Assembly: GCA_029582165.1 (NCBI GenBank)
Contig: CM055869.1
Location: forward strand, 55,253,518 to 55,317,517
Source: Portulaca oleracea
Lineage: Eukaryota; Streptophyta; Magnoliopsida; Caryophyllales; Portulacaceae
Reading direction: 5' to 3'
Length of the DNA: 64,000 nucleotides
The translations under genes were made by a program, and so were the position numbers. Below, in pieces: positions 33,320 through 44,502 of the stretch; the stretch's first letter is position 1; every line of letters begins with the position of its first letter. The notes under the pieces were generated by a model. It worked only from the letters and a program-made list of their open reading frames with translations, ran no database searches and was not told where the DNA came from.

Positions 33320-33552
33320 CCTCCTCCGGCTTTTTTTAATTGTCTTTCATGCTTTTTCATATCAGTCTTTAATCAATAATTTCACCCATAATACTTTTAT
33401 AAAGATCTACGATATTATACTTTTCTAATAGTATTTTTTATAACAAATCTAACAACATCAATTTTGTAGATAAATAATTGTATAAATAAAGATATTAATG
33501 GTCAAAATTTTTAACACAGTTATCAAGATGACAATTAAAAAAAGGGAGCGCG
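33320..33552. mobile_element. Stowaway (Tc1/mariner) MITE
   Basis: CCTCCTCCGGCTTTTTTTAA and its near complement at the right (AATTAAAAAAAGGGAGCG) are flanked by TA on both sides (33318-33319 and 33553-33554), the target duplication of Stowaway elements. The interior is AT-rich and non-coding. Confidence 0.75.
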
Positions 33553-33628
33553 TAGTATACTACAAACTTCACCTAAAATGAGATCCAAACAATCACAAGC
33601 TTGACATTAAATATTTCACAACGAACAT

Positions 33629-34252
33629 TTAGAAACTAATAGTGGAATTAAAAACAACCTCTTTAAGAATCTCACTAGCCAACTTCCTTACCACCCGATC
33701 TCCCCCAATCTTTTGACGAGACAAACACCCAACATGAACATGAACATCACAACCCTCACAACAATACCTCCAATTCCCACACTTTTTCTCACACACATCA
33801 CACTTCTTCGACTTTCCCACAACAAGCCTAAGACTATGAAGAGGGTGTTTTGGGTGGCTATGTACCACGCTAGGAAACTGGCTACAAAGCGGGTGCAAGA
33901 AGAAAAACTTGCACTCGCGACACCTGTAAACCTTGCCACGGACAAACCCGCGACAAAGGCTACACTTGTGAATAAAACCGGGCTTGGACATGAGCACGAG
34001 CTCGTGGTTAGGGTGGATTGAGGAGGGGAGGACGTCGGGCAATGTTGTGCAGCCCGTGTGGATGTCGAAATTGCATGGATCGCATCGGTATCGTGTCTCG
34101 GTGCCCTTGGTTTTGCATAGTTGGCATTTGAATTTGGAGTTGTTGAATACCTCCTTGAGGGTGTGGTTGGGGTGGGAAGAGGTTTTGATCCACTTCAAGG
34201 GTGGTTCTTCTTGTGGTTGTTGTGGTTTTGTTTGGTGTTGTTGGTCTTCCAT
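33629..34252 (-). CDS. DC1 domain-containing protein, intronless
   Basis: A single 207-codon frame starting MEDQQHQTKPQQ. The first 20 residues are Gln/Pro-rich. Three DC1 units follow: WIKTSSHPNHTLKEV with FKCQLCKTKG and YRCDPCNFDIHTGC; HPNHELVLM with HKCSLCRGF and YRCRECKFFFLHPLC; HPKHPLHSLRL with KKCDVCEKKCGNWRYCC and CDVHVHVGCL. All zinc ligands are present. Unlike its four relatives in the window it has no intron, so it arose by retroposition or by intron loss. The sequence around the start has no poly-A remnant or target duplication that I can pair. It ends with a charged/hydrophobic tail (KLASEILKEVVFNS). Confidence 0.93.
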   Translation of the reverse strand: MEDQQHQTKPQQPQEEPPLKWIKTSSHPNHTLKEVFNNSKFKCQLCKTKGTETRYRCDPCNFDIHTGCTTLPDVLPSSIHPNHELVLMSKPGFIHKCSLCRGFVRGKVYRCRECKFFFLHPLCSQFPSVVHSHPKHPLHSLRLVVGKSKKCDVCEKKCGNWRYCCEGCDVHVHVGCLSRQKIGGDRVVRKLASEILKEVVFNSTISF

Positions 34253-35404
34253 ATATACTTGGTTTTGTTGTTGATTGAGTTATGTCATATGGTTTATCAT
34301 GAGTGCTTGGAATGGAGTTAAATAGAAGATTGATTCAAGTATTCAACTAGTCGTAGATGACTTCAGTGTTTGAATACGTACTATTGTTGATTTGTTGTAA
34401 CTATGATACAATATTGTACTCTCCTATTGTGTTTTTTATTTTTAATCCAACTTTTATTGTGTTTATATTTTTAATCAATTGCCATGTCATTATAAGTTCA
34501 AGTGAGTTGGGGACTAAATAAGCTTAAAAAAAATTTTAAACCAAAATCAATTAATGAAACACATGTTCAGACTGCCCAGTCAGCATTTCGATGCTGGAAA
34601 TAGATTTCAGTTTAGTTCGAGTAAATAGATTACATGTTTGGATTATTTTCAGCCAAAAAGTGAGTTTGGATTATTTTCAGTCAATGATTTTCGACTTTAG
34701 ATTATTTTAAGCCAAAAAACCCAAAAATAAATGATTAAAGTTTTAATGTTTCACTTGTAAGAAAATGAAAGTGGAATAAAATTTAGGTATGAGAGTGTAA
34801 TTATAATATTTAAATCTTACCAAACAGAAAAAAAAAGTGTCAAATCTTACCAAATGATTTGAATTTGTTTATTTGTTTAGGATTCAAATTAAGGCATTGC
34901 TTTTGGTAAAATGCCTCTAGAAGCTTAACTATAATGAAAAATTGTCAATTTGACCATTTGTCTTAAGAGCCTAAAAGCAACAAATGACTGGTCGTTCTCA
35001 TGTTTGTAAAACTAGTTTAGCTAGCATGGATATACTCATATACTAATCTGATAATTATCAATATTGATTATGATATTGTTGATAAATATAGACTAAAATT
35101 TAAATTATTTGTTTGAAAAAAGATGACATATAAAGTTATAATGTTTACACATTTAAATAATATACAAAAGCCATATACATGTACACTAAAAGAGAATATG
35201 CACATATATAGTTTGTTTAATATGTTTTATTGTCATAATATCATGAACTTAAATCGGTCGTTTATTATTTACATAAAGTTCTTTATCTATATCATATGTT
35301 ATTTTGTTCTCACTTCTTGTAATTTTAAGTCTCTACCCCATGTTATAGCGAATGATTGAGGAAAAGAAGAAATATAGAACCATATAAATAGAGATATAAA
35401 TTAA
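34253..35404. other. AT-rich intergenic DNA and decayed repeats
   Basis: 34560-34900 repeats the phrase GGATTATTTTCAGCCAAAAA several times and resembles 58020-58150, so it is an old repeat. The 78-codon open frame at 35123 is very AT-rich and has no domain. No gene supported. Confidence 0.4.
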
Positions 35405-35528
35405 ATGCTTTGTCTGACAGGGGTATAAGGAAAAGTGAGAGTTTTCGTCGAGATCATTCTAAATTGAGAGGTCAAAATTTGGAGCATGTGTTATGTTGAG
35501 ATTGTGGTGATAAAAGTCATTACTGTAG
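35405..35528 (+). pseudogene. Copia gag zinc-knuckle fragment
   Basis: The plus strand reads SKLRGQNLEHVLC followed by a stop in place of the Trp codon and then DCGDKSHYCRY, clearly related to the knuckle of the copia remnant at about 14650-14750 (SKLRGRIMEHVLCWNCGDRGH). Only about 40 codons remain, with a tiny retroelement inserted at their right edge. Confidence 0.65.
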
Positions 35529-35648
35529 GTATTAGAGTATAAAATCATTCCTAGGGCTTCAACCATCAGCTTAACCTTTTGGTTGAGATGGTTCCACATG
35601 GTATCAAAAAAAGGGCCAGTTTAAGCTTTTGGTTGAGATGATTCCACA
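35529..35648 (+). mobile_element. Deleted copy of the SMART-like mini retroelement
   Basis: The left LTR 35529-35598 (ATTAGAGTATAAAATC ... GATGGTTCCACA) is directly followed by TGGTATCA, the start of a tRNA-iMet primer-binding site. After a short purine run comes the last 31 bp of a second LTR (AGCTTTTGGTTGAGATGATT). A complete 254-bp relative is at 49567-49820 in the opposite orientation. It sits within the copia gag fragment. Confidence 0.7.
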
Positions 35649-35761
35649 ATAGGGATTATCCTAACCCAAGTAGCAAAAGGAAGAGCAAAGTAAGACATTA
35701 GTCTTGTAATTTTGTAGAAGATTTTAGTGAAGCCTTCTATGTGATTAGCTGACTAACCTAT

Positions 35762-36693
35762 TGGAGCGTGGCGTGATGGGAAAGATTGATGGACTAGTTT
35801 GAGAGATTTGATTCACAATCGAATAAGAGCTTGATCACCCAAAGGATTTGGATATGACCTTGGATAAAGGAAACTCCACCACTAAAGGCCTAGCATCCCA
35901 CCATGACCATCATAAAGGATGATTCCACCAAATGATCAATAAAGAGATGACTTGCAAACACCACCATTAATCAATGGATAAAGTAAAGCAAGATTTTAGA
36001 AGGAAGGGAGAAACCCTAAGCAATGCATAAGCATATTAATTAATCAGTCAAAAAGTGCCTGGAGAAGTATAATAACAAGCTATTTATACTAAACCCAAAA
36101 TTAAGCCAAAACAGCGTAAAAAAGGTGTCTTCCAGAACGCCGGCTCGAGCGAGCAAAAGAAACAGCTCGGGCGAGCAGGCCTTCTGCCTGTCGTCAGTCG
36201 TTGGCAGGTCACGTGCGCAACATCTCCGGCAGAAGTTCAGCTCGGGCGAGCAGGAGGCTCGGGCGAGCAGGTCTTCTGGATGCGTGGTTGTGCGCAAGAT
36301 GACACCGACAGAACGCCGCCGGCGAGCAAAGGAACGGCTTCGCGGCGAGCCCGACGCCGATTCACTTCGGCAGAAGCATTGCTCGGTCGAGCTAGCTCTC
36401 TGATGGCCGTGGTTGTGCCCTGGTTTTTATTAATCCTGGGGGTTTTAGACACTCGCACCCCGATACCTTCTATGCTCTAGTCTCGAGACGGCCCGGTCCA
36501 GTCCCGAGGCCTCCGGGGTCGGTGTTGTGAGCGGGCCCCTCCCTAAGGAGCCTCAGGGCCCATCCATCGGATGGCCGAGACTAGCCTCCCAGCTCCCGAA
36601 GTGACCGAAAATTGCAACTCGAGGCTCGAGTTGGACGAAGCGGTTCACTTGGCGGTGGTCACCAGAGAGGAGAAAGGAACCCGGACCTCTTCA
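35762..36693 (-). repeat. 3' LTR of the gypsy element
   Basis: 932 bp; TATA-like TATAAATAG (minus strand, plus-strand 36080-36088). Upstream of it in the transcriptional sense (about 36140-36400) lies a U3 block with about five copies of the near-palindrome GCTCGGGCGAGC. The final codons and stop (36645) of pol lie within its start. Confidence 0.93.
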
Positions 36694-39600
36694 TCCTCCC
36701 CTTCTTGAAGAGGATTTGCCCTCAAATCCACGTCGGGTTTAACATCCTCAATGTAGGGTGAGAGGTCCCCGATGTTGAAGGTCGATGAAACACCGATGTC
36801 TCCCGGAAGATCAAGCTTGTAGGCGTTATCATTTATCTTGGCCAAAACTTTGAACGGTCCCTCGCTTCGTGGCTTAAGCTTATTACTCCTCCGGGATGGA
36901 AACCGTTCCTTCCTTAGATGTAGCCAAACCAAGTCCCCGGGTTTGAACGTGATATCACGGCGATGCTTGTTGGCTCGGGCCTTATAAAGTTCATTGGTGC
37001 GCTCGATCTTTTCCCGAATTTGCCGGTGAAGCTTCTGGATCTCAGCGGCTTTCTCACTTGCTTCAAAGCTAACCCTCGACTCTAGAGGAAGAGGAAGGAG
37101 CTCGATAGGAGTTATGGGGTTGATGCCATAGCAAGTCTGAAAGGGCGAATGACCCGTAGCAAGAGAGGGGGACCGATTATAGGCAAACTCGGCGTGACAT
37201 AACTTGGCATCCCAATCTCGTAGACTCCGACTCACAAGACCACGAAGTATTGTAATGAGTGTCTTGTTAGTTACCTCAGTTTGGCCGTCTGTTTGAGGAT
37301 GATGCGATGTGCTAAATAAAAGCTTCGTTCCCAAGAGCTTCCACAAAGACCTCCAAAAGTGACCCATGAATTTAGTATCACGATCCGACACAATAGTCCT
37401 CGGGACACCATGCAAGCGCACCACCTCTCGGAAGAAAAGGGTGGCAATATGTGTGGCGTCATCGGTTTTCTCGCAGGCAATGAAATGCGCCATTTTAGAA
37501 AAGCGGTCAACGACGACTAGGATTGCATCCTTGCCACGCACGGTTCGGGGAAGAGCTACAATGAAGTCCATACTCAAATCCTCCCACGGACCATTCGGAA
37601 CCGGAAGGGGTGTATAAAGCCCTTGGTGGAACTGGCTTTTGGCATGGTGGCAAATAATACACTTTGATATCACGTCCTGCACATCGCCTCCCATCTTCGG
37701 CCAATAAAAGTGCTCCTTTAACATGTCGATGGTCTTATTGATACCGAAATGACCGGCGAGTCCACCTCCATGAACCTCCCGCACTAGAAGCTTTCTCAAC
37801 GGACATTTTGAAACACACAATTTGTTGCCCTTGAAGAGAAATCCGTCTTGTAGCAAATACGGTCCATCACCACCACCGAGGTGTGATTTAAAGTCATCAA
37901 CCTCCTTATAAAACTCCTTTAAGTGCTGGAACCCAAGTACCCTCGCCTCAACTACGGAAAGAAGAGAGTGTCTCCTCGAAAGCGCATCGGCGACCACATT
38001 TATACTCCCCTTCTTGTGTTTCGCTACAAAATTAAATCCTTGAAGGAACTCAACCCAATTAGCATGACGGGAGCTAAGCTTGTGTTGTCCATTCAAATAT
38101 TTGAGCGCCTCATGGTCTGAATGAAGCACAAACTGGTTCGGCCTCAAATAGTGTGACCAATGATCTAGAGCCCGAACGAGAGCATAAAACTCCTTATCAT
38201 ACATGGAATAGTTCCTCCTTGAACCACTGAGTTTCTCACTGAAATAAGCGATAGGACGTTGGTTTTGCATCAACATCACTAGCATCACAATCCACTTCGA
38301 AGGCTTGTGTGAAATCCGGGAGAGCAAGTACCGGAGCCTCACAAAGTTGTGACTTCAGCTTCTCAAAAACTCCTTGGGCTGCTCGGGTCCACTCAAAGGC
38401 GCCCTTCTTCATGCACTCGGTAATGGGAGTGGTAAGGGTACTAAAGCCCTTGATGAACCGACGGTAGAACGAAGCAAGACCGTGGAAGCTCCTCACCTCC
38501 GTGATAGTAGAGGGAGAGGGCCAAGAACGGATGGCCTCCACCTTCGAAGGGTCCATAGAAATACCCGTGCCGGAAACAATATACCCAAGAAAGGTGACTC
38601 GGGGAGTGCAAAATTCGCACTTCTCCAGTTTACCATAAAGCCGTTGTTGCCGCAAAACCTCGAACACCCGCTCCAAATGCACAATGTGCTCTACTTCACT
38701 CCTCGAATATACTAGAATATCATCGAAATAAACCACGACGAATTTACCAATAAAGGGTCTCAACATCTCGTTCATAAGACGCATGAATGTGCTCGGGGCG
38801 TTGGAAAGCCCAAATGGCATGACAATAATCCCCCTTTTGTCTTGAACGCTGTCTTCCACTCATCGCCTTCCTTCATACGGATTTGATGATAGCCACTCCG
38901 TAGGTCAATCTTGGAGAAAATACAGGAACCATGTAGTTCATCGAGCATGTCGTCAAGCCTTGGTATAGGGTACCGATACTTGATGGTAATATTGTTGATG
39001 GCTCGGCTATCTACACACATCCTGAAAGTACCATCTTTCTTCGGAACCAGGAGGGCCAGGACGGAGCACGGACTCATACTCTCTCGAACATAGCCTCGTG
39101 AAATAAGCTCGTCAACCTGTCTTTGTAACTCCCTTGTCTCTTGCGGGTTGCACCGATATGCCGCCTTGTTTGGAAGTGAAGCACCGGGAATAAGGTCGAT
39201 CTGATGCTCAATACCTCGGATAGGAGGTAGACCCGGTGGGAGCTCTTCGGGGAATACATCTCCAAATTCAGCAAGAAGGGGGGCAACGAGAGGGTGTTTA
39301 GGTTTCACTTCCTCACATGTGTTCGCCTCTAAGAGGAGCAAGGCAAAAATAGCCTTCCCCTTGCTTAGGGCTCGCTCGACTCGTGTCTCACTCAAGTGTT
39401 TGGGCCCCTCACTTCCCGCCCTAGGTTTAGGTGGTGATATTTCATGTGGTGCTAGTGGAAGGAGTTTAACCCTCTTGCCCTCGTGGATAAAGGAGTAAGT
39501 ATTCTTCGATCCGTCATGAGTGGTTTTCTTGTCAAATTGCCACGGTCGACCCAACAATATGTGACACGCGCTCATGGGGACAACATCACAAACAATAGAG

Positions 39601-41056
39601 TCCTTGTAGTTAGTGCCAAAGGTTAAATTCACTAAGACACGATTTGTTACCTTAATGCCGTCGCGGTCATTGAGCCATTTCAGCGAATAAGGACGGGGAT
39701 GTGGCAATAGGGGTAATCCCAGTTTGTCAACCATATAGGTAGAGGCCACATTAGTACAGCTTCCCCCGTCGATGATGAGCTCGCACACCTTGCCCCCAAC
39801 TAAGCATCGTGTTTGGAATATAGTCTCCTGTTGGGCTCTGTCGAGAGGGACTTCTTGAACATGCAAAGCTCGCCTCAAGACAAGAGCGGTTTCTCCTTCC
39901 TCACTAGTGTATGCATCCTCGACAACAAATTCAGGCTCATCCTGGGCTCCTTGCAATTCCTCGTCAATGTCCTGAACCTCCTTGAGAGTCAAGGTCCGCC
40001 GGTTTGGACAATCGGCCTGGAAGTGGCCATATCCATGGCACTTGAAGCATTTCTTTCCTTCCAAAAGACGAGTGGTCCCCGTAGGAGATGCCACAACAAG
40101 TCCCTTCCCTTTGTCAATTCGGGGTGTTGCAGGGAACTTGGGTGTCTCACTAGGTTTGGGTGTGGCCGATTGAAAAGGAGGTCGATTTGACGGCGGGAAA
40201 TAGTTGCATGAAGTCGATTTGGCGAGAGTCCTTTCTTTCCGACGTCGTTCAACCCGAAGGGCCAAGCTACACAACTCATCCAGGGAATAGTAAGGTTGGA
40301 TCTCGACTCTTTTAGCGATGGTGGGATCCAAGCCATTCAAAAACGCATCATGGTTTGATCTTCAGGTTCCTGGAGGCCACTTTTGATAAGAAGTTGCTTG
40401 AATTCAGATATGTACTCTCCGACGGTTCGCCTGCCTTGAGTTAGGGCATAGGCCCTTTTCAGATTGTCATGACGGTAAGTGCTTGGTAAAAAACGGCGAT
40501 TCATCACTTGCTTAAGATGGGTCCAAGTGGAAATTCTCGCCTTCCCTTCTCGAGCCCGTTGCGATTTCATATTCTCGAACCAAAGCGAAGCGGCCTTGGT
40601 GAGTTTCAAACTTGCGATCTTATAAGCCTTCTCCTCATCATACTCCTTGGTTTCGACGATCCTATCCATCAATTGGGTCCATTCGATGTAGTCGTCCGGA
40701 TCAGTAGAACCGTGGAACTCGGGAATGTCAATTTTTATATCCTGGAAATCATCTCGAGGGGGTTGTTCATGCACATCTCGGCGAATTCGGCGTCGTGGAG
40801 AGCCTCTAGCATCGTCACTCGACTCAAAGTTTGGAGGAGGACGGACTGGGCTTTGTGTACGCCTCGGACGTTCAACTCGAGGCGGAGCCGGACGCTTTAG
40901 GGCGAGGTTATCCAACCATGCCATGATGGCCTTAAGAGTTCGATTGATGGAGGAGAATTGTTCGTCATGGGTGGCAAGTCGGTTCTCGAGAGCCCGATGT
41001 CGAGGGCTACCCCGGTAGCTAGGTTCCTCTCGATCGGAGTCATCGTGACCTTCCAT
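36645..41056 (-). pseudogene. Gypsy gag-pol polyprotein, three frame breaks
   Basis: Gag starts at 41056 (MEGHDDSDREEPSYRG) and has a typical retrotransposon gag domain (WTQLMDRIVETKEYDEEKAY, TWTHLKQVMNRRFLP). Frame 1 stops at 40337 at a run of five T (plus A 40339-40343), where one base is missing. Frame 2 (40340-38772) has the CCHC knuckle CFKCHGYGHFQADC, protease LIIDGGSCTNVAS and the start of RT ([16 protein letters not shown]). A small deletion near 38821-38835 shifts to frame 3 (38859-38236) with [12 protein letters not shown], the catalytic YFDDILVYS and the start of RNase H. A second deletion near 38270-38285 removes the segment after DCDAS. Frame 4 (38342-36645) has the rest of RNase H, the integrase HHCC region (CIICHHAK) and the DDE core (MDFIVALP, VSDRDTKFMG, TDGQTEVTNKT). 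No chromodomain is seen. Not autonomous as it stands. Confidence 0.92.
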
Positions 41057-41406
41057 GTCGAGGGAAAAGGTATGGGACGGATTGTGTTTGGGATATTTTG
41101 TGGAGTTTGGGGGTTTTCTTGTAGTTGGTTTGTGTTTGGCTAAGGGTTCTTTGTGTTTTTCTTACTTGGGCATTTTATCGAACACCTTGTGTGCACAAAT
41201 TTTCCAACTCTTCCTCAAAGCTCCAATATGCATCAAAATCAACAAACACAATAGCAATAACAATTTCTCCAACACACTTGGAGTCACAAGGGTTGGGGAA
41301 CACCAATATTTCAATCAAAATAGCAAAAATCCAACAATAGAGAACAAACTAGCAAGAACAATGGAATACTCAAGCTAGATGAATAACCTTGTGCTCTGAT
41401 ACCAAA

Positions 41407-42366
41407 TGGAGCGTGGCGTGATGGGAAAGATTGATGGACTAGCTTGAGAGATTTGATTCACAATCGAATAAGAGCTTGATCACCCAAAGGATTTGGATAT
41501 GACCTTGGATAAAGGAAACTCCACCACCAAAGGCCTAGCATCCCACCATGACCATCATAAAGGATGATTCCACCAAATGATCAATAAAGAGATGACTTGC
41601 AAACACCACCATTAATCAATGGATAAAGTAAAGCAAGATTTTAGAAGGAAGGGAGAAACCCTAAGCAATGCATAAGCATATTCATTAATCAGTCAAAAAG
41701 TGCCTGGAGAAGTATAATAACAAGCTATTTATACTAAACCCAAAATTAAGCCAAAACAGCGTAAAAAAGGTGTCTTCCAGAACGCCGGCTCGGGCGAGCA
41801 AAAGGCTCGGCGGCGGGCCTTACGCACTGTCGTCGATCGTCGGTCGCGTGCGCAACATCTCCGGCAGAAGTTCAGCTCGGGCGAGCAGGAGGAAGGCTCG
41901 GGCGAGCAGGTCTTCTGGATGCGTGGTTGTGCGCAAGATGACAGCCTGACAGAAACGCTGCTCGGGCGAGCAAAAGGAACAGCTCGGGCGAGCAGGCCCC
42001 CTGACGCCCAGTTCACGCTCGGCAGAAGCATTGCTCGGGTGAGCCAGGAGTTGGCTCGGTCGAGCTAGCTCTCTGATGGCCGTGGTTGTGCCCTGGTTTT
42101 TATTAATCCCGGGGGTTTTAAACACTCGCACCCCGATACCTTCTATGCTCTAGTCTCGAGACGGCCCGGTCCAGTCCCGAGGCCTCCGGGGTCGGTGTTG
42201 TGAGCGGGCCCCTCCCTAAGGAGCCCCGGGGCCCATCCATCGGATGGCCGAGACTAGCCTCCCAGCTCCCGAAGTGACCGGAAATTGCAACTCGAGGCTC
42301 GAGTTGGACGAAGCGGTTCACTTGGCGGTGGTCACCAGAGAGGAGAAAGGAACCTGGACCTCTTCA
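41407..42366 (-). repeat. 5' LTR of the gypsy element
   Basis: 960 bp, with TATA-like motif at 41725-41733 (plus coordinates) and a U3 block at about 41785-42065 that has about seven GCTCGGGCGAGC-like motifs versus about five in the other LTR, accounting for the length difference. Primer-binding site at 41391-41404. Confidence 0.93.
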
Positions 42367-42462
42367 CCTATGTCCAAAAAATAGCACAAAGATGCCCTGT
42401 GTTTTATGGAAATGATTTTTTTTTCCACTACTTTCCATAATGATTATAATTAGGATCCTTAT

Positions 42463-42870
42463 GGTGTGTTTGGTTACTCAAGTTTCTTGAGAAAGTCAGT
42501 CAATCTTCCCAAGTTGACTTAACTTTCCCATGTTTGAGAGTAAAATAGGGATGAAAAAAAATTTAACTAGGGCCCACAATTTTCCTATGGTTCATGGTAA
42601 AAACTTTTTCAAGGAGGAGTATGGGAAAGTTTCTTTCCCATGGGAAAGGAAAATTGTTTATAACTCAACTTTCCAAAATGCCCTTGAAAAAAATATTTTA
42701 TAAATTAATATATAAGAATAGTTTGGACATTTCAAATAAACTTTCCTACAAATTTCACCATGTTAACCAAACAATGTGAAATATTTTTTCAGTAAAAACT
42801 TTCTTAAAAAAAAATTTCCAGAAAAAAGTTCCCTAAAAAAATATTTTCTTGGAAAAGAACCGAACGCACC
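42463..42870. mobile_element. MITE with GGTGTGTTTGGTT termini
   Basis: The left end GGTGTGTTTGGTTACTCAAG is mirrored by AACCGAACGCACC. The interior repeats tttcccatgggaaag and AAAATTTTTCC-like phrases on both strands. It is related to 45653-45891 (GGTGCGTTTGATTGG), which shares GTTGACTTAnnTTTCCCATG. Non-coding. Confidence 0.65.
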
Positions 42871-43208
42871 CGAATTTTTGGTACCCTGTTTCTGTACAAT
42901 TTTGGTTCATTGTTTCTTCTTCTTCTTCTTCTTCTTGCTACTCATTTCTCCCTTGCCATTATTGTCTTCTCCACTCATCTTTTCTCAAAAAACCCTAATT
43001 GAAAAATGGATGGGACCTTGAGTTCAAGCTCCATTGGAGGAAAGTTCATCTTGATCCATATTTGTGCCCAATTTCCAGAACTCAAAGGAGTAGGAGAGTG
43101 TCTCGGTCAAATGCAAACCTAGGAAAATTGAACGTCAAGTGCTTAAGGTGCAACAAATTGCTTGGATGGGGACATTTCCCTTGGTCTTTACCGTCAACTT
43201 CCACCAGT
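42871..43208. other. Short non-repeat interval with possible coding-like fragment
   Basis: 42900-42960 is a TTC/CTT-rich tract followed by ttttctcaaaaaaccctaatt, which looks like a plant 5' leader. The open stretch after ATG at about 43006 (MDGTLSSSSIGGKFILIHI...) is short and unrecognised. Possibly the start of a captured gene fragment. Confidence 0.3.
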
Positions 43209-43222
43209 TACATCTATGTATA

Positions 43223-43460
43223 AATTTTTTTAAATAGGTAATAGTCCAACACATCGAGCCCCTATCTCAGGGGTACAAACCCAACAGGTCTTTGTAATAT
43301 TGGACCGGGTACGGGGATGCCAATGGCCCAAAGATGGGCGCCACTCCAACCCACAACACTCTTCGAAATGGTAAGAGAGAGATGTCATCCCCAGGATTCG
43401 AACCCTGGACACCTGGGGTAGAAGGTGGACCTCTTGCCACTCAGGCAAGATGTGATTGGC
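43223..43460 (-). mobile_element. tRNA-derived SINE with 14-bp target duplications
   Basis: On the minus strand the element starts near GCCAATCACATC and shows a pol III box A (TTGCCTGAGTGGCAAGAGG), then box B (GGTTCGAATCC) about 35 bp later. A tRNA-unrelated body and an A-rich end (TTTAAAAAAATT) follow. TACATCTATGTATA flanks both ends exactly (43209-43222 and 43461-43474). 238 bp. The perfect duplications show target-primed insertion by a LINE machinery and a recent date. Confidence 0.93.
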
Positions 43461-43640
43461 TACATCTATGTATACATGGCATGCATACTAGTGGCATGCA
43501 TACTAGTGGCTAGAGATTTTCACAGATAACTTTCAAATGGAAAAACACGTATTGGAGGGAAGAAAGGGCAAGAAATGAGAGTTAGAAAAGTCAGATACTA
43601 TGTATGGGAAAAGAAAGGCTTGGAAGGCCATCGAATTGTA

Positions 43641-44072
43641 CAGTCTGTTTGGATAGGAGTTATAGAGGGGAAGGGAGGGGAAACGACGAGAATGCTATTA
43701 AATAACCCCCTTTGGAAAAATAAATAGGAAGGGAGGAGAGGGAAACCATTTACCTTCATTCCCCTCCATTAACCCGTTTTTCATTAACCCCCGATATGAG
43801 GGTTAACGGAGTGGAGGGAAACTCAATATGCACTAAAAAAAAAAGAAAAATAACTTTATTAATATAATAACTACTTCATTTTTCTCCCCCCCTTCCCTTC
43901 CTTTTTCAATCCAAACACAATAATTAACCCCTCTTATCTTTCATTCCCCTCCACTTATAATCCAAATAAGATATAAATAGATCTCCCTCCCTTCCCTCCC
44001 CTCCCCTCCCCTCCCCTTCCCTCCCCTCTAATACCCTCCCCTCCCCTCCTCTTCTAATAACCAAACAGACTG
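43641..44072. mobile_element. MITE with perfect CAGTCTGTTTGG inverted ends
   Basis: The 12-bp termini CAGTCTGTTTGG and CCAAACAGACTG are perfect, and beyond them the arms stay inverted through purine-rich GGGGAAGGGAGGGG / CCCTCCCTTCCC. GTA flanks both sides and may be the 3-bp target duplication. Arms of nearly pure G/A versus C/T make strong strand asymmetry. Confidence 0.75.
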
Positions 44073-44502
44073 GTAAGGTTTTTGGGTAAAAACGATTAAT
44101 GTAGAAAACTCTTAGATATACTAAATTGGAAAAAAAAACCCCTCAATGAGACATTACTAAAGCATCAGCCACAATGAAATGCCCGGCCTACACAACTTCA
44201 TTCTGTTCTCATCACATTTCATTTTAGCAGTGATTCGTATTTAAATTCACTATTGAAAATGGTCTTAATACTCGAGAAATTAGAGTGAAAATCAAATCTT
44301 TCTACAAGCAATCGTTAAAGTTGATTGCTTTAATTTGCTCAAAAACTAGAACGTGTACGCACACATGCATACAAACCCTTACGCCAAGCCATGACGTATA
44401 TAATTAATAGTACTAGGACAGAAACAACCACATATTTAGACAAACTCACGTACTAAATTATTGAACGGAGGACACATATAGCAATGACAACATTTTGGAT
44501 AA

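Larger units (their letters stand above)
35762..42366 (-). mobile_element. Complete-length Ty3/gypsy LTR retrotransposon
   Basis: 6,605 bp on the minus strand, bounded by TG...CA LTRs (5' LTR 42366-41407, 3' LTR 36693-35762) and by a perfect 5-bp target duplication CCTAT (35757-35761 and 42367-42371). Two bases after the 5' LTR lies TGGTATCAGAGCAC, complementary to initiator tRNA-Met. The 3' LTR is directly preceded by the purine tract AAGAAGGGGAGGA. Domain order gag-protease-RT-RNase H-integrase is gypsy. LTRs differ at about 1-2 percent of positions outside a GC-rich block, so insertion is recent. The last codons of pol reach into the 3' LTR, a layout known from the CRM lineage; lineage assignment is tentative. 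Confidence 0.95.

Noticed and set aside
43370..43450. A genuine tRNA gene
   Set aside because: Box A and box B are present but no cloverleaf fits; a tRNA-unrelated body, an A-rich end and target duplications show a SINE.
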